NCBI RefSeq assembly: GCF_001046895.1
Contig: NZ_CAQI01000040.1
Span: 40,276 to 104,275 of the forward strand
Source of the DNA: Pseudarthrobacter siccitolerans
GTDB taxonomy: Bacteria > Actinomycetota > Actinomycetes > Actinomycetales > Micrococcaceae
Direction: 5' to 3'
Length of the DNA: 64,000 nt
Position 1 is the first letter of the stretch, and the number at the start of each line of letters is the position of its first letter. Position numbers and translations under genes: made by a program. Shown in pieces: positions 17,776 through 26,328 of the stretch. The notes beneath the pieces were generated by a model that made no database searches, had not been told where the DNA came from, and saw only the letters and a list, made by a program, of their open reading frames with translations.

Positions 17776-18789
17776 ATGGGCAAGTTCATGGAGTCGGTGG
17801 ACACCAGGGCCCTGCGTTTCGTCGCGGGGTTCCCGGTGATGGTTGCGGTCGCCTTTGTGGTGACCGCCTTCCTGATCCGGCCGGACCTTCCTGAGCCGCT
17901 TGCCATCCGGTGGACGGCCGACGGCGGCGCCTCCTTCGCGCCCTTCGCCGCTTACGTTACGGGCGGGGCGCTGATGATCGTGGCTGCGGGGTGGCTGGTG
18001 CTGTCCCAGGCCCTTCCGGTCAGGCGGCCGGTGATGATGCGCCGGATCATGATGGGGGCCGGACTGTTTTTGACGCTCTTTGTCACCAGTGCCCTCGCCG
18101 CAGGGCTGATCGGCCAGGCCGGACTGGCGGACGCCCGGGAATCCAGGGTGGACATGACCGTGCTGGCACTGGGCAGCGGGGCCGCCGTGTCGCTGGGCGT
18201 GACCATCGCCATGGTCTACAAAGCGGACCAGCAATGGTCGCCCGATGACGACCGGGCCCTGCAGCTGGCCGTTGCCAGGGACCTGGATCCGGACCTGTCG
18301 CGGGACAGCATCCGGCTCTGGGTCCATGCCCGCAGCTCAGTCTTTGTGATGATCGGCATCGCTTCGCTGTTTCCTGCCGCGCTGATCGCCATTGCCGTGC
18401 CCTGGCTTGGAGCCCTGCTTGTTGTCCTGGCAGTTATTGGAGCAGCCTTCCTGTTTGCCCGCATCAAAGCGGACCGGGGCGGCCTCCGGGTGCTGCTGGC
18501 CGGCGTGGTGCCCGTGATGGACGTGCCCGCCGGGGCGATTTCCGCAGCCAGTGCGGCAGACATCCGCGCTGCCGACTTTGGCGGGTGGGGCTACCGGCAC
18601 CACAGCGGAACCGCGGCCATGCTCGTCAGCAGCGGCCCCGCCGTCGTCGTCAAAAAAACCGACGGGCAGCGGCTCGCGGTCAGCGGCGGGAGCCAGGACT
18701 CGGCTGCACGGCTGGCCGAGGTCCTGACCAGGGTCGCGGCGAGGGCGCGGGGCGGCGGAGAAGCCGCGGCAGGCCGGCCTGAGTCCTAG
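17776..18789 (+). CDS. DUF1648-domain membrane protein
   Basis: A 337-residue membrane protein. Helix 1 (residues about 14-35) is followed by the short DUF1648 motif LPEPLAIRWTADGGA, as in the N-terminal part of SdpI-like immunity/signalling proteins; further helices lie at about 54-75, 92-115, 131-152 and a pair at about 187-230. The C-terminal 100 residues are soluble (RIKADRGGLRVLLAGVVPVMDVPA...). Function is unknown. It stands alone, divergent from pepN and upstream of rpiB. Confidence 0.75.
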   Translation: MGKFMESVDTRALRFVAGFPVMVAVAFVVTAFLIRPDLPEPLAIRWTADGGASFAPFAAYVTGGALMIVAAGWLVLSQALPVRRPVMMRRIMMGAGLFLTLFVTSALAAGLIGQAGLADARESRVDMTVLALGSGAAVSLGVTIAMVYKADQQWSPDDDRALQLAVARDLDPDLSRDSIRLWVHARSSVFVMIGIASLFPAALIAIAVPWLGALLVVLAVIGAAFLFARIKADRGGLRVLLAGVVPVMDVPAGAISAASAADIRAADFGGWGYRHHSGTAAMLVSSGPAVVVKKTDGQRLAVSGGSQDSAARLAEVLTRVAARARGGGEAAAGRPES

Positions 18790-18867
18790 TATCCTTGTCC
18801 GTGTTGTCCTGACCCCGGCCTGCACCGTCCGTGCCGGCCGCCAGCGCCCACCGAACGGATTCTGCTC

Positions 18868-19362
18868 GTGACTTCTTCCCCTCCCTTCCCGCGGGTCCAC
18901 ATCGCCACCGACCATGCAGGCATGGAACTCAGCGCCCACCTCGTCACCCACCTGGCTGCCAAGGGGTACGAGGTGGTGGACCACGGTCCCAAGGTCTACG
19001 ACGCCCAGGATGACTACCCGTCGTTCTGCATCAACGCCGCGCTGGCCGTGGTCGCGGACCAGCAGGCCGGCATCCACGCCCTGGGCATAGTGCTGGGCGG
19101 GTCCGGCAACGGTGAACAGATTGCCGCCAACAAAGTGAAGGGTGTGCGCGCTGCCCTGGCCTGGAACCACTCGACCGCCACCCTGGCCCGCGAGCACAAT
19201 GACGCCAACGTTGTGGCCGTGGGCGGCCGGCAGCACACCGTGGAGGAAGCGACGGAGCTGATCGAGGCATTCCTGGCCGAGCCCTTCAGCAACGATGAGC
19301 GGCACGTGCGCCGCATCGGCAAGATCGCCGCCTACGAAACAACCGGTGAGGTCATCGAGTAG
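18868..19362 (+). CDS. rpiB: ribose-5-phosphate isomerase B
   Basis: A 164-residue RpiB/LacAB-family isomerase interconverting ribose 5-phosphate and ribulose 5-phosphate. The motifs HIATDHAGMELSAHL, GYEVVDHGP and the active-site loop GIVLGGSGNGEQIAANKVKGVRAAL are typical of the actinobacterial type, which uses a glutamate (GNGEQ) in place of the catalytic cysteine of E. coli RpiB. GTG start; the stop overlaps the next start by one base, giving an rpiB-nei operon. It links the window's pentose metabolism to the pentose phosphate pathway. Confidence 0.95.
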   Translation: MTSSPPFPRVHIATDHAGMELSAHLVTHLAAKGYEVVDHGPKVYDAQDDYPSFCINAALAVVADQQAGIHALGIVLGGSGNGEQIAANKVKGVRAALAWNHSTATLAREHNDANVVAVGGRQHTVEEATELIEAFLAEPFSNDERHVRRIGKIAAYETTGEVIE

Positions 19363-20339
19363 TGCCGGAAGGCCACACACTCCGGCGCCTGGCGCGGCAG
19401 TTCTCGGACGTCTTCGGCGGCCAGCGGCTGGCAGTCTCCAGTCCGCAGGGCCGGTTCACCGGGGGAGCAGCGCTCCTGGACGGGCATGTCCTTGTTGCCG
19501 CGGATTCCCACGGGAAGCACCTGTTCCTGCACTTTGACCACTCCTTGGTGCTGCACGTCCACCTGGGCCTCTACGGAGCATGGAGCTTCGGCGGGGACAG
19601 TACCTTTGCCGGGTCATCCAGCATCGGAGCGCCGCGCCGGGTGGGGGAGCAGGAGAGCTTCGACGACGGCGACGCCGGCCGACCCTATGCGGGTCCCCCT
19701 GAGCCCGTGGGAGCAGTGCGCGTCCGGCTGGTGGGCACCAACGGCTGGGCCGACCTGCGCGGGGCCACCACCTGCGAAACCATCACCGCCGCCGAGGCAG
19801 AAGCCGTGCTCCGCCGCCTGGGCCCGGACCCGCTGCGGAACCGGCGGGGAGACGCAGGCCGGTTTACGGCCAACCTGCAAAGCCGCACAACACCGCTGGC
19901 CGCACTGCTGATGGACCAGAAAGTCATTGCCGGCGTGGGAAATGTGTACCGCGCCGAAGTCCTGTTCCGGCGGCGGCTGGACCCCTGGCTGCCGGGCACC
20001 GACGTTCCGGACACCGAAGCACGCAAGCTGTGGCGCGACGTCGTCTCCGTAATGAACGACGGCGTGGCGGACGGCCGGATCATCACCACTACGCCGCGGT
20101 ACTGGGCGGGCAATGGAACAGGTGCCAACGGGAAAGCCGCCGCGCGCACTCCGGTGGCGAAGCCGGCTGCGGCAAGTTCCGCCGTCGTCAGGACCGAGAC
20201 GTATCCGGCCCGCGAGGACGCCCATTTCGTCTACAAACGGCACGGGCTGCCCTGCCGTGTCTGCCGGACCACGGTACTGATGGCAGAACTGGTGGGCCGC
20301 AAGCTCTACTGGTGCCCATACTGCCAGCAGTCGGCCTAG
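19362..20339 (+). CDS. Fpg/Nei family DNA glycosylase (endonuclease VIII-like)
   Basis: A 325-residue base-excision glycosylase/AP lyase. The N-terminal catalytic Pro2-Glu3 (MPEGHT), the lysine in DSHGKHLFLHF, the helix-two-turn-helix (residues about 180-205: LLMDQKVIAGVGNVYRAEVLFRRR) and the C-terminal zinc finger CRVC...CPYC are all present. The MPEGHT N-terminus fits the mycobacterial Nei2-like subgroup that removes oxidised pyrimidines. A low-complexity insert (about 248-275) precedes the zinc finger. GTG start overlaps the rpiB stop (TAGTG). Confidence 0.9.
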   Translation: MPEGHTLRRLARQFSDVFGGQRLAVSSPQGRFTGGAALLDGHVLVAADSHGKHLFLHFDHSLVLHVHLGLYGAWSFGGDSTFAGSSSIGAPRRVGEQESFDDGDAGRPYAGPPEPVGAVRVRLVGTNGWADLRGATTCETITAAEAEAVLRRLGPDPLRNRRGDAGRFTANLQSRTTPLAALLMDQKVIAGVGNVYRAEVLFRRRLDPWLPGTDVPDTEARKLWRDVVSVMNDGVADGRIITTTPRYWAGNGTGANGKAAARTPVAKPAAASSAVVRTETYPAREDAHFVYKRHGLPCRVCRTTVLMAELVGRKLYWCPYCQQSA

Positions 20340-20449
20340 GCGCGGCGACTCCGGTCCCAGGGGAACCCCGGAACGCCCCATCACGGCTCACGCCGTTCGG
20401 CGCATCGCTCCCTGAAGCAGGAGGTGGTGGCGCGTGCTGTGGATTAACG

Positions 20450-20479
20450 CGAAAGGCCCCTCCGGAGAGGGGCCTTTCG
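20450..20479. terminator. bidirectional hairpin between nei and tRNA-Gly
   Basis: A perfect 13-bp stem with a CGGA loop whose ends read GAAAGGCCCC...GGGGCCTTTC. It can end the rightward rpiB-nei transcript and the leftward tRNA-Gly transcript. Confidence 0.8.
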
Positions 20480-20482
20480 TCC

Positions 20483-20556
20483 TGGAGGGGACGACGGGAA
20501 TCGAACCCGCGTAATCAGTTTGGAAGACTGAGGCTTTACCATTAAGCTACGTCCCC
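20483..20556 (-). tRNA. tRNA-Gly (anticodon UCC)
   Basis: Minus-strand cloverleaf with acceptor stem GGGGACG/CGTCCCC, D arm TAGCTTAATGGTAAAGC, anticodon stem-loop TCAGT-CTTCCAA-ACTGA (anticodon UCC) and T arm GCGGGTTCGATTCCCGT. The 3' CCA is encoded. Confidence 0.96.
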
Positions 20557-20712
20557 GAAGGAAGATCCATCTGTAAGCCTACTACTGCGGGCATTCACTG
20601 ATGGGAACTTCGGGCTGGCTGTTCAAGCCGGATATAACTAAACCTAATCCATGGGCTACGTGTCAAATGTGCAAAGAAGGCGCGTATCACCGTAGACTTG
20701 CCTGTGCACTTA

Positions 20713-20787
20713 CGGGGTGTAGCTCAGCTTGGCTAGAGCGCCTGCTTTGGGAGCAGGAAGTCGCAGGTTCAAATCCTGTCACCCCGA
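20713..20787 (+). tRNA. tRNA-Pro (anticodon UGG)
   Basis: Acceptor stem CGGGGTG/CACCCCG, D arm TAGCTCAGCTTGGCTAGAGCG, anticodon stem-loop CCTGC-TTTGGGA-GCAGG (anticodon UGG) and T arm GCAGGTTCAAATCCTGT. CCA is not encoded. A TAGACT box at 20693-20698 is a plausible -10. The tig gene starts 81 bases downstream. Confidence 0.96.
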
Positions 20788-20868
20788 CTCTGCGGCCCGG
20801 ACCTCTCGGCCTGGACAAAACATTGCGTTTGCAGAAACCCATCCCACAATCCCAGGAGTACTTAGACC

Positions 20869-22251
20869 GTGAAGAGCGCTGTCGAGAACCTCACCCCCAC
20901 GCGGGTCAAGCTCAATGTTGAGGTCCCCTTTGAGGAATTGAAGCCCAGCATCGACTCGGCCTACAAGACCGTTGCTTCGCAGATCCAGGTCCCTGGCTTC
21001 CGTAAGGGCAAGGTCCCCGCAAAGCTCATCGACCAGCGCGTCGGCCGCGGCTACGTCCTGGAGACGGCCATCAACGAAGGCCTCAACGGCTGGTACCAGG
21101 CTGCCGTTCAGGAATCCGGCATCCGCCCCCTGAGCCGTCCCGAGGTGGAGATCACCGAGGTTCCGGACCCCTCCGCCACTGACGGCGGCCTGAAGTTCGC
21201 CGCAGAGGTTGACGTCCGCCCCGAGATCGAACTCCCGGACTACGCCGGCATCCAGGTCGAGGTTGCTGCAGCCCAGTCCTCGGACGAGGACGTGGACAAG
21301 GCCCTGGACGAACTGCGCGGCCGCTTCGGCACGCTGAAGCCCGTTGACCGCCCCGCTGCTGATGGTGACTTCCTCACCATTGACATCACCGCCAGCATCG
21401 ACGGCGAAGAGGTTGACTCCGCTGCCGGCCTGTCCTACCAGGTTGGTGCCGGCACCATGCTCGAAGGCCTCGACGAAGCCGTCACCGGCCTGAGCGCCGA
21501 CGAAGACGCCATCTTCAACACCACCCTGGTGGGCGGCGACCACGCCGGTGAAGCAGCCCAGGTCAAGGTGGTTGTGAAGGCCGTCAAGGAGCGCGAACTC
21601 CCCGAGGCGGACGACGACTTCGCCCAGCTCGCTTCCGAATTCGACACCCTGGCCGAGCTCCGCGAGGACCTCGCCAAGCAGGCCGCCGATTCCAAGGTTG
21701 TTGAGCAGGGCGTCGAGGCCCGCGACAAGGTCCTGGACAAGCTCGTTGAGCTGGTGGAGGTTCCGGTTCCGGACTCCGTCGTCGAAGAGCAGCTCGAAGC
21801 CCACTTCAAGGAGGGCAACGGCCACGGTGAAGGCGAGCACGACACCGAGGAGCACCGTGAAGAGGTCCGCGCCAACACGGCCCGCGCCTTCCAGAACGAA
21901 ATCATCCTCGACGCCATCGCTGAGAAGGAAGAAGTCAACGTCAGCCAGAACGAGCTGATCGACTACATCGTCAGCACGGCCAGCCAGTACGGCATGGACC
22001 CCAACCAGTTCGCCCAGATCATCGATCAGAGCGGCCAGGTCCCCATGATGGTCTCCGAGGTACGCCGCCGCAAGGCCCTGGCTGTGGTCCTGGGCCAGGC
22101 CACGGTGACCGACACTGAAGGCAACACCGTTGACCTCAGCGACTTCGTCCGCCCCGGCGGCGAAGAGGAAGCTCCCGCCGCAGAGGCAGAGGAAGCTGTG
22201 ACTGAAGCACCCGAAGCTGCCGAGGAAGACAAGGCAGAGGCCAAGGCCTAG
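20869..22251 (+). CDS. tig: trigger factor, ribosome-associated chaperone
   Basis: A 460-residue trigger factor. The N-terminal ribosome-binding domain has the signature [12 protein letters not shown] (residues about 44-55); the FKBP-type PPIase domain runs from about 150 to 245 ([34 protein letters not shown]), and the helical substrate-binding arms follow. The tail is acidic and Ala/Glu-rich, common in actinobacteria. GTG start with CAGGAG upstream. It lies upstream of clpP1-clpP2-clpX, the conserved order for co-ordination of folding and proteolysis, but an intervening terminator separates the units. Confidence 0.96.
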   Translation: MKSAVENLTPTRVKLNVEVPFEELKPSIDSAYKTVASQIQVPGFRKGKVPAKLIDQRVGRGYVLETAINEGLNGWYQAAVQESGIRPLSRPEVEITEVPDPSATDGGLKFAAEVDVRPEIELPDYAGIQVEVAAAQSSDEDVDKALDELRGRFGTLKPVDRPAADGDFLTIDITASIDGEEVDSAAGLSYQVGAGTMLEGLDEAVTGLSADEDAIFNTTLVGGDHAGEAAQVKVVVKAVKERELPEADDDFAQLASEFDTLAELREDLAKQAADSKVVEQGVEARDKVLDKLVELVEVPVPDSVVEEQLEAHFKEGNGHGEGEHDTEEHREEVRANTARAFQNEIILDAIAEKEEVNVSQNELIDYIVSTASQYGMDPNQFAQIIDQSGQVPMMVSEVRRRKALAVVLGQATVTDTEGNTVDLSDFVRPGGEEEAPAAEAEEAVTEAPEAAEEDKAEAKA

Positions 22252-22273
22252 CCCATGCTGTAAGGCAGACCAG

Positions 22274-22313
22274 ACGGCCCCCGGATCCCAGGATCCGGGG
22301 GCCGTTTGCTTTG
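22274..22313 (+). terminator. intrinsic terminator after tig
   Basis: A perfect 15-bp GC-rich stem with a 2-base CA centre, followed by TTGCTTTGC. Confidence 0.88.
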
Positions 22314-22361
22314 CGCCGGCATTGCCCGCCGGCATCTCCCTCCGGGGGCCTGCCGATCGTG

Positions 22362-22375
22362 CGCCGTCAGCGAAC
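22362..22375. promoter_or_regulatory. possible ClgR-like site upstream of clpP1
   Basis: CGCCGTCAGCGAAC matches the CGC-N5-GCG-AAC core of the ClgR box described for actinobacterial clpP operons at most positions, 97 bases upstream of the clpP1 start. The left flank matches poorly, so this is only a candidate. Confidence 0.3.
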
Positions 22376-22471
22376 AGCCCACGGCGCGCGAACAAATCGT
22401 CGGTGAAACCGGTTAGTGTCCAAGTAGAGATTTTCAGTGATGTCACCGTCACCAGTGAGAGGTAAGTACAT

Positions 22472-23128
22472 ATGTCACAGCACGCAGAGGCCCCCCGGAT
22501 GGCGACTGTCGATCCTGCAGCCCAGGACAACTACATTTACAACCGCCTCCTCAAGGAGCGGATCATCTGGCTGGGCTCAGAGGTGCGTGACGAGAACGCC
22601 AACGCCATCTGCTCGCAGCTGTTGCTCCTGTCCGCCGAGAACCCGGAAAAGGACATCTACCTTTACATCAACTCTCCGGGCGGGTCAGTCACCGCAGGCA
22701 TGGCCATCTACGACACCATGCAGTTCATCCCGAACGACGTCGTCACCGTCGCCACCGGCCTCGCCGCCTCGATGGGGCAGTTCCTGCTCTCCTCGGGCAC
22801 CAAGGGCAAGCGCTACGCCACCCCCAACGCACGCGTCCTGATGCACCAGCCCTCCGGCGGCATCGGCGGCACCGCCTCGGACATCAAGATCCAGGCGGAG
22901 CTCATCCTGCACATGAAGAAGGTTATGGCGGAGCTGACGGCCGAACAGACCGGCCAGACCGTGGACACCATCCTCAAGGACAACGACCGTGACAAGTGGT
23001 TCACGGCCACCGAAGCCCTTGAGTACGGCTTCTTCGACAAGATCGCCGCCCACGCCGGCTCGGTTGCCGGCGGCGGCGGAACCTCGAACAGCAACGGCGC
23101 CACGGGCGAGACCCCCTCCGCGAACTAG
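22472..23128 (+). CDS. clpP1: ATP-dependent Clp protease proteolytic subunit 1
   Basis: A 218-residue serine peptidase. By alignment with E. coli ClpP spacing the catalytic triad is Ser100 ([11 protein letters not shown]), His125 (LMHQPSGG) and Asp174 (NDRDKW). A GAGAGG ribosome binding site precedes the ATG. The Gly/Ser-rich C-terminal tail ([20 protein letters not shown]) is extended. With ClpP2 it forms the mixed tetradecamer typical of actinobacteria, docking on ClpX or ClpC. clpP2 follows after 36 bases. Confidence 0.96.
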   Translation: MSQHAEAPRMATVDPAAQDNYIYNRLLKERIIWLGSEVRDENANAICSQLLLLSAENPEKDIYLYINSPGGSVTAGMAIYDTMQFIPNDVVTVATGLAASMGQFLLSSGTKGKRYATPNARVLMHQPSGGIGGTASDIKIQAELILHMKKVMAELTAEQTGQTVDTILKDNDRDKWFTATEALEYGFFDKIAAHAGSVAGGGGTSNSNGATGETPSAN

Positions 23129-23164
23129 ACCGGCACAAGAACACTCAGATCAGGAGCAATAAAA

Positions 23165-23824
23165 ATGAACTACAACTTCGGGTGGTCCGCCGGTAATCTT
23201 CCGTCCAGCCGCTACGTCCTGCCCCAGTTCGAGGAGCGCACGCCCTACGGCTTCAAGCGCCAGGACCCGTACACCAAGCTCTTCGAGGACCGCATCATCT
23301 TCCTTGGTGTCCAGGTGGACGACGCCTCCGCTGACGACATCATGGCGCAGCTGCTGGTGCTGGAATCGACGGACCCGGACCGCGACATCACCCTGTACAT
23401 CAACTCACCGGGCGGTTCGTTCACTGCCATGACGGCGATCTACGACACCATGCAGTACATCCGCCCGGAGATCCAGACGGTCTGCCTCGGCCAGGCGGCC
23501 AGTGCCGCGGCTGTCCTGCTGGCTGCCGGTACGCCCGGCAAACGCCTGGCGCTGCCGAACGCACGTGTCCTGATCCATCAGCCGGCGCTCTCCGGCGGCC
23601 AGGGCGGCCAGGCCTCCGACCTGGAGATACAGGCCGCCGAGGTCATGCGCATGCGGTCCTGGCTTGAGGACACCCTGGCGCACCACTCGGGACGGACGTC
23701 CGAGCAGGTCAATAACGACATCGAGCGCGACAAGATCCTGACCGCGGAAGAAGCCCAGGTGTACGGCCTGATCGACCAGGTCCTGGATTCCCGCAAGATC
23801 AAACCGCAGGCAATTACCAGGTAG
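23165..23824 (+). CDS. clpP2: ATP-dependent Clp protease proteolytic subunit 2
   Basis: A 219-residue ClpP paralogue with triad Ser113 ([11 protein letters not shown]), His138 ([14 protein letters not shown]) and Asp189 (ERDKIL). The alanine-rich active-site helix and the longer loop after His are typical of actinobacterial ClpP2. It directly follows clpP1 with its own AGGAG ribosome binding site, so the two subunits are made together. Confidence 0.96.
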   Translation: MNYNFGWSAGNLPSSRYVLPQFEERTPYGFKRQDPYTKLFEDRIIFLGVQVDDASADDIMAQLLVLESTDPDRDITLYINSPGGSFTAMTAIYDTMQYIRPEIQTVCLGQAASAAAVLLAAGTPGKRLALPNARVLIHQPALSGGQGGQASDLEIQAAEVMRMRSWLEDTLAHHSGRTSEQVNNDIERDKILTAEEAQVYGLIDQVLDSRKIKPQAITR

Positions 23825-23838
23825 CGGTAAAGTAAAGC

Positions 23839-23877
23839 GCCGGTGGTGCCAATCATTTGGCTCCACCGGCCTTTTCC
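23839..23877 (+). terminator. terminator after clpP2
   Basis: GCCGGTGG/CCACCGGC stem with an inner CCAA/TTGG stem, followed by CTTTTCCTT. It separates clpP1P2 from clpX. Confidence 0.8.
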
Positions 23878-23999
23878 TTCCACCCTCGGAAGCGAATGTG
23901 ACCTAGAGTGGATGTTGTCACAACCGGCCCACGCAGGCTGGTGAAGATTCCAGCAACGGTGCAAGGCTGCCTGGCAGCAAGATACTAAGGGGTTCACAT

Positions 24000-25280
24000 A
24001 TGGCTCGGATTGGCGAGAGCACGGATCTGCTGAAGTGCTCTTTCTGCGGAAAGAGCCAGAAGCAGGTGCGCAAGCTCATTGCCGGGCCCGGTGTCTACAT
24101 CTGTGATGAGTGCATTGAGCTTTGCAACGAAATCATCGAAGAGGAACTTGCCGAAGTCGCCGATCTGGGCAGCTTCGAACTGCCCAAGCCGCGGGAGATC
24201 TTCGACTTCCTGCAGGAATACGTCATCGGCCAGGAGCCAGCCAAGCGCTCCCTCGCCGTGGCCGTCTACAACCATTACAAGCGGATCCAGGCAGGCCACG
24301 CACCCAAGTCCGGAAGCCTCGCCGAGGGCGGCCACCATGACGACGTCGAAATCGCCAAATCCAACATCCTCCTCATCGGTCCCACCGGCTGCGGAAAGAC
24401 CTACCTGGCCCAGACGCTGGCCCGCCGCCTGAACGTTCCCTTCGCCGTGGCCGACGCAACTGCCCTGACCGAGGCCGGCTACGTGGGCGAGGATGTGGAG
24501 AACATCCTGCTCAAGCTCATCCAGGCCGCGGACTACGACGTCAAGAAGGCCGAACAGGGCATTATCTACATCGACGAGATCGACAAGATTTCCCGCAAGA
24601 GCGAAAACCCGTCCATCACCCGCGACGTCTCGGGCGAGGGCGTCCAGCAGGCGCTCCTGAAAATCCTGGAAGGCACTGTTGCCTCCGTCCCGCCGCAGGG
24701 CGGCCGGAAGCACCCGCACCAGGAATTCATCCAGATCGACACCACCAACGTCCTGTTCATCGTGGCAGGCGCCTTCGCCGGCCTCGAGGAGATCATCGGT
24801 TCCAGGTCCGGCCGGAAGGGGATCGGCTTCGGCGCACCCCTCAATGAAGCCAGCAAAAAAATTGATTCCTACGGCGAAGTGATGCCGGAGGACCTGCTGA
24901 AGTTCGGGCTCATCCCGGAATTCATCGGCCGGCTCCCCGTGATCACCACCGTGTCCAACCTGGACCGGGACGCCTTGATCCAGATCCTCTCCACACCCAA
25001 GAACGCCCTGGTGAAGCAGTACCAGAAGATGTTCCAGATCGACGGCGTGGAACTGGTCTTTGACGACACCGCCCTCGACGCCATTGCGGAGCAGGCGCTG
25101 GAGCGCGGCACCGGTGCCCGGGGCCTGCGGGCCATCATGGAGGAGGTCCTTCTCCCGGTGATGTTCGATCTCCCCAGCCGCGAGGACGTGGCCAGCGTGG
25201 TGATCACCGAGGACGTGGTCCTCCGCGGCGCGGAGCCCACCGTGATCCCGCACGTCACCAAGCGGCGCAAGTCTGCCTGA
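24000..25280 (+). CDS. clpX: ATP-dependent Clp protease ATP-binding subunit ClpX
   Basis: A 426-residue AAA+ unfoldase. The N-terminal zinc domain has Cys pairs CSFC and CDEC (residues about 14-41), Walker A is GPTGCGKT (127-134), Walker B is [10 protein letters not shown], and the pore loop GYVGEDVEN and sensor segments are intact. It recognises tagged substrates and feeds them to ClpP1P2. An AAGGGG ribosome binding site precedes the ATG. It has its own 175-base upstream region after the clpP2 terminator. Confidence 0.97.
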   Translation: MARIGESTDLLKCSFCGKSQKQVRKLIAGPGVYICDECIELCNEIIEEELAEVADLGSFELPKPREIFDFLQEYVIGQEPAKRSLAVAVYNHYKRIQAGHAPKSGSLAEGGHHDDVEIAKSNILLIGPTGCGKTYLAQTLARRLNVPFAVADATALTEAGYVGEDVENILLKLIQAADYDVKKAEQGIIYIDEIDKISRKSENPSITRDVSGEGVQQALLKILEGTVASVPPQGGRKHPHQEFIQIDTTNVLFIVAGAFAGLEEIIGSRSGRKGIGFGAPLNEASKKIDSYGEVMPEDLLKFGLIPEFIGRLPVITTVSNLDRDALIQILSTPKNALVKQYQKMFQIDGVELVFDDTALDAIAEQALERGTGARGLRAIMEEVLLPVMFDLPSREDVASVVITEDVVLRGAEPTVIPHVTKRRKSA

Positions 25281-25352
25281 AAACCTTCCGCAACACACCG
25301 TCAGATGCGGCTGCCCTCTGCGCAGCCGCCTGCACCTGAAGGAGCAACCCCT

Positions 25353-25967
25353 ATGACTGACACTGCACGGAACAAGGCCGATTTCTGGTTTGACCCGCTG
25401 TGCCCGTACGCCTGGATCACCTCGCGCTGGATTGGTGAAGTGGAGGACGTCCGCGACATCGAAACGGTGTGGCACGTGATGAGCCTTGCCGTCCTCAACG
25501 AGGGCCGCGACCTGGAGCCCGCCTACCGCGAGTCCATGGACAACGCCTGGGGCATGGTCCGCGTTATCATCGCGGCACAGCAGGAACACGGCCAGGAAAC
25601 GGTGAAGGCCCTTTGTGACGCCATGGGCACCTTGATCCACGAGCGCGGCGAGAAGGACCGGGCCCTGGTCATCACCAAGGCCCTTGCCGAGTGCGGCCTC
25701 CCCGCCTCGCTGGCTGAAGCGGCCGCCACCGACGCCTTCGACGAAAAGTTGCGTGCCAGCCACGAGGAAGGCATCTCGCTGGTAGGCCAGGATGTTGGAA
25801 CACCCGTGGTGGCCTTTAATGGAACCGCCTTCTTCGGCCCCGTCCTCACGCGGATCCCTCGCGGGGAAGAGGCAGGCAAGCTGTGGGACGCCACCACCGC
25901 CCTGGCGTCCTACCCGCACTTCTTCGAGTTGAAGCGCAGCCGCACTGAGCGCCCTGAGTTCAGCTGA
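25353..25967 (+). CDS. DsbA-family oxidoreductase, mycothiol-dependent nitroreductase-like
   Basis: A 204-residue thioredoxin-fold protein with the N-terminal active site FWFDPLCPYAWITSRW (Cys17-Pro-Tyr-Ala). This resembles M. tuberculosis Rv2466c, a mycothiol-dependent reductase with a CPWA-type motif. The helical insert carries MDNAWGMVRVIIAAQQ and a C-terminal GTPVVAFNGTAFFGPVL provides the cis-Pro loop (TPVV). The ATG follows GAAGGAG. It is downstream of clpX and may share its transcript. Presence of this family agrees with a mycothiol-using actinomycete. Confidence 0.85.
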   Translation: MTDTARNKADFWFDPLCPYAWITSRWIGEVEDVRDIETVWHVMSLAVLNEGRDLEPAYRESMDNAWGMVRVIIAAQQEHGQETVKALCDAMGTLIHERGEKDRALVITKALAECGLPASLAEAAATDAFDEKLRASHEEGISLVGQDVGTPVVAFNGTAFFGPVLTRIPRGEEAGKLWDATTALASYPHFFELKRSRTERPEFS

Positions 25968-26001
25968 ACCAGATCCTGCCAACCGTCCGGCGGGAAGGCC
26001 G

Positions 26002-26047
26002 AAGAGCCCTGGTAGAACTACTCGCTTGTAGTTCTACCGGGGCTCTT
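26002..26047 (+). terminator. long hairpin after the mycothiol-dependent reductase gene
   Basis: 20-bp arms with one mismatch around TCGCTT. No T-run follows, so it may be an RNA-stabilising structure or Rho-independent terminator of unusual type. The rest of 25968-26248 holds no gene I can support. Confidence 0.6.
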
Positions 26048-26248
26048 GCGCATCCGGACGCGCAGGACAATGATGGTTCTTACCCCCTTCGAAAGAAGAG
26101 GGACGCAGGAACCGAAGATTCAGTGATATGTATTTGACGCAGCCATCGGCAAAGCCGGATACAAGCTACCAGTGACGAGGTAGGAAGACCTGAAATTTCC
26201 TAGGATCTTGCCAGACCATCAAAGACGTCACCGGATGGCCGAAAAGTC

Positions 26249-26284
26249 GAAGCCCCACCAACGGCAAAACGCTGATGGGGCTTC
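26249..26284 (-). terminator. terminator after valS
   Basis: A 9-bp stem GAAGCCCCA/TGGGGCTTC with an 18-base loop, followed on the minus strand by GACTTTTC. It lies 45 bases past the valS stop. Confidence 0.65.
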
Positions 26285-26289
26285 CCCTT

Positions 26290-26319
26290 TGCCCTGAAAC
26301 AGGCTGCCCTGAAACAGGG
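26290..26319. repeat. two tandem 15-base units next to the valS stop
   Basis: TGCCCTGAAACAGG is repeated head to tail (14 of 15 bases of the unit identical); each copy is itself nearly palindromic (CCCTG...CAGGG). It lies between the valS stop and its terminator. Confidence 0.75.
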
Positions 26320-26328
26320 CGCTGCCGG

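Noticed and set aside
20571..20712. Short plus-strand frame running into tRNA-Pro
   Set aside because: It reads through the tRNA gene (ALTGCSSAWLERLLWEQ is the usual tRNA read-through artefact).
20779..22530. 583-codon minus-strand frame
   Set aside because: Antisense to tig; composition Leu/Gly/Asp-rich without domain signs.
23994..25982. 662-codon minus-strand frame
   Set aside because: Antisense to clpX and the reductase gene.
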